This document shows, in pieces, positions 54,623 through 64,000 of a stretch of 64,000 nt of DNA. Origin of the DNA: Glebionis coronaria (taxonomy: Eukaryota > Streptophyta > Magnoliopsida > Asterales > Asteraceae); NCBI GenBank assembly GCA_025667525.1, contig CM046878.1, forward strand, positions 516,902,274-516,966,273, given 5' to 3'. Under the pieces are notes generated by a model. That model had not been told where the DNA came from, made no database searches, and was given only the letters and a program-made list of their open reading frames with translations. Numbering within the stretch: position 1 is the first letter of the stretch; each line of letters begins with the position of its first letter. The position numbers and the translations under genes are program-made.

Positions 54623-56666
54623 TCAAGGTCGAGTCAGGCTCACGACTCGGTGATAAAAAATCAAGCGCTTCTTGGGAGGCAACCCAAGTATCTATCTTTT
54701 AGTTATCTTTATCCTAAGTGTAGGGGAGACCCGTTGGTGTTTGCTATTTCCTCTCTTCTCTAATTAAGGGATTCGAGCGCTCAATGATCCACTCTTGATG
54801 ATTTTTGACGACCCGTGATTCCGTGTTCCCATCTTCCCGGTTCTATCCTAAACTCTTTTCGATTCACTATTTTATATTTTCCAATATTAAAATAGGAATA
54901 TCTTTAGTTGTCTCTTCCTTAGCAAGATTTAAACAACGTTCACAATGTCCTAAGTGTAGGGAAGTTTACTCCCACATGATTAAACATTGAGGACAATGTT
55001 TATATTAAGTGTAGGGGGACTTCTATCGAAGTTAAGTGGTTTTTTCCTTGTATTTGTCCTCATTTTAACCGGAAAATCATTTTTTCGACATTTTTCAAAA
55101 TTTTTGATCTATTTTGTCCTATTAGTTTTACCATTGTATAGTTATTTTCTTTCTTTGTTAGAATAAATCTTAATAAAGTGGTTTTAAATTTTCAAACGTT
55201 GTGAATCTTTTGACTCAACCCGAGTTTACTTATCTAAGTTTACTCTAGCTAGTATCCTTAACGTGTTTAAGTCAAGTTTTGCTAGGCTTTTATATAGGGA
55301 GCTTTAAAACGCGAAAGTCTTAACTCTCACGGGTTAAGAACAAGAACTTTTCGCAAGTTCCTATAATTGATCCTAGAGAGTTGTTTATCAAGGGAACTTT
55401 AAAATGCGATTTCTAAACTTGAAAAAAGTCTAAGAGTTTGCAAGATCCTATAGATGACTCGAAAACCCAAAACTTTGATTTAATAGGCTAAGCATCCACG
55501 AGTCTCATTCTTTGAGATTTTAAATTGTGGAGAACGAGAGATGATAGAGTCAATTATAAGTTTGGTATTCTTTCGTGAATTTATGTGAGTTAATTATAAG
55601 CCTATTCTCCCATCGCTTGCTAATAAATTTATCTGCAATAAATAAGGTTGTACGATTTGAAAAGTTACTTAGCTTCTAGCCCAAGATCGTTTAAAAGTTT
55701 CTCGGTAATGATTAGAGTTCATAGCCAAGGCATAACTTATTGAAGCAGGATGCGAAGATTGGCGAGTGCAAAAAGGTCCTAACAAGGCATGAGAGCTACA
55801 TTTTGTTGCTAAAGATCCCAAGTGATGTGAAGAATCATTTATCAAAGATCAACATGAAGGATCGAGACACACGACGAAAAGCAAATACTCCCGTAAAGAT
55901 CATGGAGAAGTCTATCCAAAAAGGCCCTAACAAGGTATGAGGATAAATAGATCCAAGTCCAAAAAGGAGGAGGATCGTTGTATATCAAAATCCCAAATAA
56001 GGATTGAAGATAAATGAAGAAGTCGTAGTCCAAGTATGAAGAATCTCTCAAAACATCAAGTGAAGAAATTTCTATTATGAAGAGAAGGCCATTATTTCAT
56101 GAACGTCTCTCAAGATTTGAAGTTTGAAGTCGCTGCCAAATATCGGTCCGAGAAAGGTCTCAAATCGCGAAGCGAGTTATGCCAAGATATGAACTTTATG
56201 AGGTCCCGAGAAGCAGTTTTAAAATATTTTGTCCTTTAGCTAACTATTGATTAAATCGTCCCACTTTATTTTCAGCCTTAATAACTATCGAAATAAGTCA
56301 ACAATGCATCCTCGTGATCATTCAAGACAACAATAAAATATAAGAGATACACCTAGGAATAAGGGAGTCCAAGTAAATAATTGGCCCACATAAGTTCGTG
56401 TTCGTTTGCTAACTTATAATAACAATGATCTCGTTTTTAAGCTTGGTTTGGAGAATGTGAAAACATGAGGATGATGATTATTCATGACATTTCCAAAACC
56501 CTAAGGTATGTTTTTGATTTCTTCACTTACTTTCTTCCTTTGAATGTTTATAATTTTCTATCTCTTTAATAAAGGCCAATGTGGATTGATTATGATGGAA
56601 AGTGTAATCGTGCTTTGTAACTAATGCATTGCATGAGGACATTGCGATGGTCAAGTGTAGGGGATT
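54623..56666 (+). other. 3' non-coding region and polypurine tract of the Athila-type element
   Basis: The box CTTGGGAGGCAACCCAAG (54675 region), itself an inverted repeat, and four AAGTGTAGGGG tracts (about 54715, 54951, 55006 and 56651) are Athila hallmarks. The last tract leads straight into the right LTR and is the polypurine primer. TTGAGGACAATGTTTA (54988) is another recurrent phrase of this family. No ORF of weight is present. Confidence 0.75.
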
Positions 56667-58376
56667 TGATAGGTGTATAAACAGCCATCCTTTTTACCAC
56701 TTAACTACAATAATAACCAAGCCAAAACGTGTATTTTATGTCATAAATGTCGGAATTATGCGTGGTTTGTGTTTTTGTTGTGATTTAGGACGAAAATGTG
56801 AAAAGGGGAGAAAACACGGGCATTCACGGGCTTTTATCGAAGAAAAAGACAAAAGACGAAGTCAAGAAATCAAGAGTGCAAAAAGAACGGAAGTCCAATA
56901 CCAATTCTGAAGATTTATCGAAGAAAAAGTCAAAAGACGGAAGTTTACTAAAAGCCGAAGAACTCAAGTCTAATTTATTGAAGAAATTACAAGACGAGTT
57001 TAAAGTAATCCCGAGACAAAATCAAAAGTCGAAGAATTAAGAAGACAAGGACTAAAGAATAATTAAAGAAAGAAGAAAGAGGGGAGGAAGCTTCCACTAA
57101 GCACCTCCCTAATCCACTATAAATAGGATCCTTAGGCTTTCATTTTTTCTTGTTGGCTAAGTGTGACAATTAGCTCTTCCATTTTAATTACTTGCACATT
57201 TAAATACATGTCATTTATTTAATTGTCTTGCACCTTAAATTCATTTAATTTCAAGTAAGTTTCCTTTTAATTGTTGTTAATCTTTAATTTTATTGTTCAT
57301 CTCCTATCTACCTTTCTTGGTTAATCTTTAATCTTTATGCTTTATTGTTTATGTTCATGTTATTGAGTTTTAATTAAACTGATTAAGTGGGTTTTGATTA
57401 TTTTGATTATTATTGTTAGTTTGATTGTTTTGGATTGTTTGTTTATGATTAGTAGATGTTATTGGGTTAGTTTGATTTAATCTTTTGGTTGATTTTGATT
57501 AGTTTTGGTTAGATCCGTATTTCTTTTTATCCCCGTGTTCTTCGCTACTGTTAGTTCTCCAGGTTATTCCGGATCAAGAAAACATTCTGAACCAAGCAAT
57601 CATTCCACATCAGTCACTTTATTCCGGATAAAGCTGTTATTCCGGATAATTGACATATTCCGGGTCAGTTTAATATTCCGAATCAGTGAACATTCCGAAT
57701 AAAGGCAGATATTCCGGATAGGTGACATATTCGGGATAAAGCTTTTATTCCGGATCAGAGCAGATATTCCGAGCCAAGCAGATATTCCGGATCAACAACT
57801 TCTTCCGAATCAAAGGTTGTTCATTCGGAATATTCAACATTCTGAATCAAAGATCCGGAATATTCAACATTCCGGATCAAGGGGTATTCATTCGGAATAT
57901 TCCGGATGAAGGGTTTGATGTGAATATTCCGCATGAAGATTTTATTCCAAATGAGAGTTTTGGCTTAGTTATTTCGGATAAGTGTTTTGTCTTGATTATT
58001 CCGAACAAAGAAGAATTATTCCGGGTGAAGGTGACATTCCGAACGAGTAATTATTCCGAGTGAGGTATTTTTAGTTTATTTTAAGTTTTTAGTTTTTAAG
58101 TGTTAAACTTTATTTTTCCCGCCTTTTTCCTTAGTCGCACTTTAAGTTTACTTGCCTTAGATTTATTTTTGCCTTAGTTTAAGTTTTAGTTGCGTTTTAA
58201 GTTTGCCTTTAGGATAGTTTTAAGTTTGCGTTATTTACTTTAAGTGCCATTTACTTTTCGTCACGCTTTTAAATTCTCGTCTTTTATTTTAAAATAGGTT
58301 TAGATTTATTTTTCTTGCCATTTATTTTAATAGTTTTTGCACCTTTAATTTTACTACAACGACACAACAATTTGTT
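56667..58376 (+). mobile_element. 3' LTR of the Athila-type element, truncated
   Basis: It is nearly identical to 49337-51047 with a few substitutions, an insertion of 6 bp near 57472 and a deletion of about 11 bp near 57852. The final 100 bp, present in the left LTR (51048-51149), are missing and LINE sequence (GGGGCTTGTG repeated twice) follows at once. Confidence 0.85.
57555..58065 (+). repeat. Array of ATTCCGGAT/ATTCCGAAT words in the 3' LTR
   Basis: Counterpart of the array at 50220-50740, with the 11 bp deletion and several single-base changes inside the words (e.g. CATTCTGAAT for CATTCCGAAT). Confidence 0.85.
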
Positions 58377-58946
58377 GGGGCTTGTGTTGGGGCTTGTGTC
58401 CTGGCTTTGAGATGGGGACGTGACAAAATATATAGGTTCAGAAGGCGTTTTTTCTTTATTGACTTTGCGGGGCTAAAAAAAGTACCCATGGAAGGGGGAT
58501 TGTGTATGTAGCTTGGGATAGGCGGATGGGTAAACATTAATTGTATTGGTTGATGGGATTTCGTTCATTTTTTAGGAGGCGTTAGAGGTTGAGTGTGAAT
58601 ATGAAGTAGCATTAGTAGTCACCAAATCTGGGAATATACTTGGAACGTTAGCCACACCTGATGATGATGACGGTGGTAGACCAATCGTGAGCGAGACAAG
58701 GTTGCTTGATCCCTGATTATGCGCCTCCTTCGGGAAAACTTCTCTTGGTTTAGGAGCTGGTATTGAGCTTGAAATATCATTTGTAGGACCTTCTGAAGGT
58801 GAAGCTATGCGCTTCACTAAGTTTGCACGCATTCCATCAATTATCTTTTTTGAGAATATCAGATCTCTAGAACAGGTACATGTTTAATTATCGTGGCCTA
58901 AACGACCACAAGCATAGCAAAAGTTTGAGAGTCTCTTTGATAACGC
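58377..58946 (-). pseudogene. LINE ORF1, CCHC knuckle and C-terminal part
   Basis: On the minus strand from 58946 leftwards, LSKRLSNFCYACGRLGHDN, a stop, then TC can be read: a CCHC zinc knuckle (C-x2-C-x4-H-x4-C) with one in-frame TAA between His and the last Cys. It is followed by an open Ser/Pro-rich stretch (VKRIASPSEGPTNDISSSIP; PPSSSSGVANVPSIFP) ending at TAA 58572. Its upstream half lies at 60374-60908 beyond the solo-LTR-like insertion. The Athila-type element cuts the LINE at 58376. In L1-type elements this protein binds the transcript. Confidence 0.75.
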
Positions 58947-60373
58947 TCTAATTATACATGTTTGTGTGTGTGTTATCTGTATATATTTAGGTTAATTATG
59001 TGAACTATCGATACTTAATAGACTATATTTAGGTTCCAAGGACGTTTCGTGGAAGGAAATGGAAGAAAACACGAAGATATGAAGCTTAAACGAAGAAATA
59101 AAGTCAAGCTTCTGATCTCCCGACACCTGTCACTGTTTTGGCAATATCTTGAGCATACGAACTCCGTTTTAGTTGATTCAAGCGGCCACGGAAAGAGGAA
59201 AGAATTATCTACAACTTTGCCATTTGGTCCAAGCTGGAAATGATCAATATGCAGCGCACAATTGAAAAAGTGCGGCACACTTTTCCTTAACAATAATGAA
59301 ACTTTGGCTCCAAGTTTAGAAAATGTGTGGCGCACATTTTACAAAGTGCGGCGCACTTTTGGTCGCAGAAAGCCTAAAAAAGCACCATTTGGCCTTCTCA
59401 TTCCATACCAACTCACACCAACAACTCCCATCCTCTCCCACCTATCAAAGCACGAATTTAAGGTGTTTTGGCAGCATCTAAAGAATTCGGAGCTATAGGA
59501 ATCAATAGTTTTGGTTATCAATAATATTTTTTATTTGGGAAAACTTGTAATCATCATTTGGATCATATAACTTTGGTATAATATTTTATCCCTTTTATTA
59601 TGATCAATTCTGGAATTATGATGAATGTTATGTTTGTTATTCCTTTGATTATGGAGTAGTTACTTGTGTATTTGGTTGAGGCATGTACAAAACTATGAAT
59701 AGATTGTATTAGCTTCGCAGGGGCAAAGTGCGACACACAATTAGGTTTGTGTGGCGCACTTTCCCTCTGGTTCGTGATTATAAGCATGGTTGATTTGTTC
59801 TTGTACTCAATACTATTATGTTTGATCATTGTTATGTATTTGGTTCATTCATGATTACAACTAGTAATTATATGATTGAATGGATTCCATGTCATCTAGT
59901 CATGAATCTTGGTATTCGCCTTTGTCGCGATTGGTGGAATGAAATACATAATGACTCTTGCATAATTTTGTTTAGTGCTTGAATTATTTAAACCAACATA
60001 AACCATCCTTAATGCTTTTGGTATAACATGATCTGTAGAAGGATTTCTTGTTATATTGAATAGATGTTGCATGTGCGACTAGTAATCCACATGTTGTCTT
60101 ACCTTGTTTATGTGCTTATATTCATCTTTGCTATCTATCTTTTCTATGTTTTAGCCTCAACCAAACGCACCTTTAAATCATTGTTAGAAGCTTAAATCTT
60201 TAGAACTTGTGACACTCTAGAGATCATTGTTTTTACTTGTTAACAACAATCCCGTGGATCGACCTAGATTTTACCTTTAGACTATACTATACACGAAAGG
60301 GGAGATTTGCCCGTGTTGTGTTTTTAGTCCCTTGTTTGGTAATCATCTAGTAATATAAATTTAAAACTCGCTT
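58947..60373. mobile_element. Solo-LTR-like insertion in LINE ORF1, about 1.43 kb
   Basis: Removing this stretch restores an open junction in the LINE frame (YESDVA to LSKRLSN). A short duplication of ACGC (58943-58946 and 60374-60377, extended with mismatch to TAACGC/TTACGC) flanks it. The phrase ATCCCGTGGATCGACCTAG (60249) and TTGCCCGTGTTGTG (60307) recall the 3' part of Athila/Tat LTRs. Ends are not clean TG...CA, and no coding frame is present. It contains several GTGCGGCGCAC-type words. Confidence 0.55.
59266..59765. repeat. Palindromic AAAGTGCGGCGCACTTT words
   Basis: AAAGTGCGGCGCACTTT (59343) is a near-perfect palindrome around a single central base. Variants occur at 59267 (AAAGTGCGGCACACTTTT), 59322 (AATGTGTGGCGCACATTT) and in divided form at 59724-59762 (AAAGTGCGACACACAA and TTGTGTGGCGCACTTT). 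Confidence 0.8.
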
Positions 60374-60908
60374 ACGCAACATCACTCTCATAATTGAATG
60401 AGATAAAAAGTGGTTTCAACCCATTACGGTGCAGTTCAAACCCTGGGCACATAGGAGCATTCAAATCAACCGCAACCCGAAAGCGCAGAAATGGCCGATT
60501 TAATTGAAGACCTTCACCTATGACATCGAGATCAACTAGAGATCCTATTTTTGATGCCAATTCTTTAGCATAATCCTTTGTCATCTTACCAAAAGGAAGA
60601 CCATGAGCCTGAACCCAGAACATACCTCAATTGAACTCAATATCATCCAAAGTTTGATCTGGATTCCATGGTGCAAGAGCCAGATAGAAACCCATAACTG
60701 ACCAAGCAGATTCGTCAATAATCTTTTGCAAATATCCTTTATTCTTAAAGACAAATAGATAAAGATTACGCTCCCAGGGGTGGATATTAAACGCTTCCCG
60801 AGTGCGCTAAGCCCCTTTAATAATTGAGATAACCCCTGCTTTTCCTAAATTACGATTGTTGGAGAGAACTTTACCGATGAGGCAAAGTTGGGGATCTTGA
60901 TAGCTCAT
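60374..60908 (-). pseudogene. LINE ORF1, DUF4283-like N-terminal part
   Basis: On the minus strand ATG 60906-60908 opens MSYQDPQLCLIGKVLSNNRN, followed by an in-frame TAG (60807-60809), then HPWERNLYLFVFKNKGYLQK, WSVMGFYLALAPWNPDQTLD, a TGA (60627-60629), and MFWVQAHGLPFGKMTKDYAK, LASKIGSLVDLD and RPFLRFRVAVDLNAP. This order (LxGKVLS, FxFKN, PWxxxGxxLALxPWNPD, FWVQxHGLP, FLRxRVxxD) is the DUF4283 domain of plant LINE and related ORF1 proteins, thought to bind RNA. The sequence leads directly to the CCHC knuckle at 58946 once the insertion is removed. The 240 bp to the right are the LINE 5' UTR. Confidence 0.82.
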
Positions 60909-61148
60909 GTTATGAACCAATATATAGCTAAAAGTAGGATGATAAATTTAGAACAGATAGATATATGAGATATATTATAAGTAGATGCAACTGCACTAGA
61001 TCCACTAAAGGGAGTATACCTTATAAAAAGGCGGTGGCTCTCATAGGTATTTAATGGTTGAAGAGGTTTCTTCATAGCAAAGAATCCTAGAGAGAGAGAG
61101 GAGGTGGAGGTATATTACATGTAAGTTTTTTTCGGCTAGTGACCTCGC

Positions 61149-61161
61149 CAGGGACACATTC
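61149..61161 (+). other. LINE target-site duplication, right copy
   Basis: CAGGGACACATTC is identical to 45749-45761. Confidence 0.88.
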
Positions 61162-61795
61162 ATAATGGGGCTACCAAAAAATCTTTATATCTAATAAAAG
61201 AAAAACTTTTGAATTCCACATCCTCCTATTCTGACGTCATAAACTTACGTCATATTTCCACGCCCCACGTTTCTGTCCACATTCATCTCCAGTGCTTTTC
61301 TACCTTCAAAATAGGAATAGTAAAACCGTTTTCTATAGTGTTTTCTAAACCGTTTCGATTCACCTTCATCACTTGATCTAATCTTCTTCCCCATCTCAAT
61401 TCTATATTTACTGGATCTGATTGAATTTCATTAATATTTGAAGATTCTGTGTTCTACATCATGTTGCAACTTCTTATTGATCTTTCAATAAAAAGGTTGT
61501 AATTTTTTATAGCAAATACTTCTAGGTTTCATTCACTGCACCCTTCTCCATCTATATTTGCTTACCTATTTTAGGTATAAAAAATGAAAATCTATATCGT
61601 CACTCATCATCATATAGATACGAGCATGACTTTAAAATCATAATTCATTGTTTCAGGTATGTTTTGTGCTGTTAAAAAAAGGTATGTTTAATTGTAACTG
61701 ATTTTGATATCTGTAAATACCTGGATTACATTGGTATAGTTTTTACAATTTTGTTCCACGTTTCATTAGTTATTCTCGCATACTTCGTATTGGTG

Positions 61796-61862
61796 CATTA
61801 GTGGTTGTGTTTGGATGCATCAGTGGTGTGTTTGGACTGCATCATGGGTGTGTTTAAAGTTG
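61796..61862 (+). repeat. Three tandem units of about 22 bp
   Basis: GCATTAGTGGTTGTGTTTGG, GCATCAGTGGTGTGTTTGGA and GCATCATGGGTGTGTTTAAA follow one another. Confidence 0.75.
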
Positions 61863-63079
61863 CTTTTTTCATGCTTTGTATTGGCTCAACAGTGCTGCAT
61901 TATATGCAGAGAATCCCACTTTGATGTATAATAAGCATGCTCACTTTTTACTTAAGGTATCATCTCATGTCTTCATAGAGCAATTTAATCTTTTAAGAAC
62001 TTGAAAAATAGTACGGGATACTTATGACCCGTTTGATCCTATTGCCATGTTTTGTTTCTTTTTATGTTTGACCCGCTTCTATTTTATGTTTGGGTGCGAT
62101 TATTGGATCCATACCATACTGTCAATCTATCGTTTTTAGTTTCATGTAATGCATCGCTTTTAAATGTTTATAGCCTTATTTTAGGATATCTATAGCATTT
62201 TTTTATATTAGCCCTTATCTTATGATAAAGCTGATGTATGTTATTTAGGGAGGGTCACTTGTCAAGTTGCAACTAATAGCAATTAAATCAAGTTTTCAGC
62301 TGGCTGTTACATATTTAAGGAATTATGTGATACTCTGATCTTTATAGTTCTTATTAGTTTGTTTATTAATACCTAACTGTGATGTAAATTGGGGGTAGTT
62401 GTATTGGGCATACTAATAAAGTTTAGAGTATTTGACGTTATCAAAAAATTGTATATTTCAGCGCTGAGATTTTGTTTTAAGATACGGGTAATTTTTTAAG
62501 TACCTTCCCCAATATTGTGCTTGAGGCAACAATTTAACAACAATTTTATAGTCACTATTATTGCTCATTGAGTTGTTTATTATATGGATTTGGTATTTGG
62601 TGTTGAGAGTTAGATTGTGTCTGCTTGTGGTCAGGTGGTGGGATTGGTGGTCTAAAGTCACATGCCATACCACATTCAACCGGTCTTATAGTGGTCTACC
62701 GACACTAGCTTCCCTAACTAAAGTGCCACAGGTTAGAAGTTAAAAATCGAAAACTTGAATTTTATCATTGCTGGTTATTAAAACTTCATAAAATGGGATT
62801 ATACTTGAATAGCGAAAACGCATGAATGATGACATCGAAATATCCTGCATGAAGTGAACAACACTCTAGGTACTAAGTTTTACAATTCCTCTGCATAAAT
62901 TGTTAACTATTTCTAATTACAACACATTTGAGTACACTACTCTGGTGCATACACCTCTGACATGTAAATACTTCAATTGAATGTCTCCGTTAATTTATAT
63001 TCTCGATTTTTTCTTACATCTAAAAAGATTGTAGTGTAAATGAAACTTTTTGAATTCCAATGGAAAGTTAAACTATATT

Positions 63080-63222
63080 AGATCATGTATTCAGGTCTAT
63101 GACTACAAATAAGGGAAAGAAAGCTTTATTTTAAGTTATTTTATAACTGGACAAACCATATCAGATCATGTATTCAGGTCTATGACTACAAATATGGTGG
63201 ATTATGTGCTCAGGTCTATGGA
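63080..63222 (+). repeat. Direct repeats of ATTCAGGTCTATGACTACAA
   Basis: AGATCATGTATTCAGGTCTA plus TGACTACAAATA occurs at 63080 and 63163, and a shorter diverged copy (GATTATGTGCTCAGGTCTAT) at 63200. Confidence 0.85.
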
Positions 63223-64000
63223 TTCGTGAGCCAATATTTCATGGGTTGGTTTAAACTGAAGTTTATCCAACGAAATAAGATTTAAGGGTTCAAAGACTTA
63301 GCGATTGTGTTATTATATAGCTGGAACACATATAGGTACTAAAGCTAAAATTCAAATGAAACTTAGTTCTTTATACAGAAGGTTACCCTTGAAGATTAAT
63401 AGAAGATCAGTCCATGTGTGTTTTGCTTTGACTATTAACGAGAATCAAGAGCAACCTCTATCAAATGTTCGAATATGATTTTAGCCTAAACTTTTATTCA
63501 AACATGAACAACTTTACGTTGTAGTCTTTTCTTAAAAGTTACAAGAGGATTGAAGGCATGGATCACACAAGGTGCTTATCAAGATAGTCTAAAAATGATA
63601 TTCTAAAGATTTACTGAATTTTGTTTTTACCACACCTACGCCATGTGATGGTTTATTTTAACAAAGTGATGCATATGTAGTATTTTTCGAGTTATGTCTT
63701 CTCATAAATTTTCTTATTGTCACCCACGAAACCGCGAGTCTATAGTCTAGTGATGTTATATACACGTACTGTGTTTTAATTAATTATTCTCATGTGACAA
63801 TTTGTGTTCTCTCTTTTCTTTTCTTTTTTTTGAACTAGGTGACAATTTGTGTTCATTGGCCCAATATAAAGCCTTAGGTCCGAATCTCAATATTAGAGTA
63901 TAACATTTGAAACGTGTCTCCTTAGTTAATCTATACAAAAAAGGGAACCCATTGGTAAGATATTTGAGCTCTGGCGATTTATTTTTTGTTTTTACCATGG

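Larger units (their letters stand above)
49337..58376 (+). mobile_element. Athila-type gag-protease retrotransposon (TR-GAG-like), 9 kb
   Basis: The element lies in the LINE in opposite orientation. The left LTR, Athila-type primer-binding site, one gag-protease frame, a 2 kb non-coding 3' region with Athila hallmarks (a GGGAGGCAACCCAAG box; several AAGTGTAGGGG tracts) and the right LTR follow in order. There is no reverse transcriptase, RNase H or integrase; the frame passes from protease to an acidic tail and a hydrophobic segment. The right LTR stops about 100 bp short of the left one, so the junction with the LINE was altered by a deletion and no target duplication can be verified. Confidence 0.85.
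45762..61148 (-). mobile_element. LINE (L1-type) on the minus strand, split by two later insertions
   Basis: The 3' end is a short poly(A) (poly(T) on the plus strand, 45762-45770) and the 5' end at 61148 lies against the second copy of the 13 bp target duplication. Removing the Athila-type element and the 1.4 kb solo-LTR-like insertion leaves about 4.9 kb of LINE: an ORF1 with DUF4283-like domain and CCHC knuckle, an endonuclease, a reverse transcriptase and a C-terminal tail. All frames carry stops or shifts, so the copy is dead. The 5' end seems untruncated. Confidence 0.88.
61182..64000 (+). mobile_element. Candidate Helitron 5' end and AT-rich body, continuing out of the window
   Basis: A|TCTTTATATCTAATAAAAG at 61182 resembles plant Helitron 5' termini (TC start preceded by A, then a TA-rich run and AAAAG). 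No 3' hairpin-CTRR end is found before 64000, so the extent is unknown. No ORF of weight lies in the remaining 2.8 kb; short open stretches look random. The call is weak because 5' ends alone are not diagnostic. Confidence 0.3.

Overview
The window is repeat-dominated nuclear DNA of a flowering plant. GT-AG introns, TATA-box LTRs, nested LTR retrotransposons, a Mutator element, a LINE, PIF/Harbinger pieces and Helitron-like termini all say plant. Several retroelement proteins resemble ones I associate with Asteraceae (daisy family) genomes; that placement is recall, not a search result. I find one host gene that looks intact, a small two-exon defensin-like secreted peptide gene at 21812-22139. 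Nearly everything else is mobile DNA in some stage of decay.

Layout. 1-5.08 kb: 3' part of a Ty1/copia-type element with a long accessory ORF, a 2.2 kb non-coding tail and an LTR; a second related LTR follows at 5.46 kb. 6.3-12.98 kb: 3' portion of another copia-type (SIRE-like) element holding three broken accessory ORFs, each preceded by a copy of a GC-rich palindrome that recurs inside the 1.6 kb LTR. 13.0-14.7 kb: minus-strand LTR with primer site and leader. 14.8-15.2 kb: foldback MITE. 15320-20429: complete Mutator-like element (MULE) with 9 bp target duplication TTACCAAAA, about 130 bp terminal inverted repeats, a broken mudrA transposase gene, a GRF zinc-finger gene on the opposite strand and an unknown ORF. 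21.2-25.6 kb: the defensin-like gene, with a foldback element just upstream and a 3.4 kb Helitron-like insertion in its inferred 3' UTR; a Tourist MITE (TAA duplication) sits in that insertion. 25.6-27.0 kb: large foldback built from tandem repeats around a palindromic array of TGAGTCA sites. 28.1-32.4 kb: low-coding DNA with a possible minus-strand Helitron terminus and short dispersed repeats.

32396-42059: minus-strand retrotransposon with 2.57 kb LTRs only about 1.4% different and AAACC target duplications, but a decayed, essentially non-coding interior (LARD-like). 43.2-43.5 kb: (TA)n microsatellite followed by a decayed PIF/Harbinger ORF1 gene. 45762-61148: a minus-strand LINE with 13 bp target duplications now 15.4 kb apart, because it was split by a 9 kb Athila-type gag-protease element (49337-58376) and by a 1.4 kb solo-LTR-like insertion (58947-60373). 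61.2-64 kb: candidate Helitron 5' end and AT-rich DNA.

The elements do not form a shared pathway. What connects them is nesting (order of insertion) and parasitism: several (the LARD-like element, the gag-protease element, the Harbinger ORF1 remnant, the Helitron-like element and the MITEs) lack their own enzymes and would have needed proteins supplied by others.
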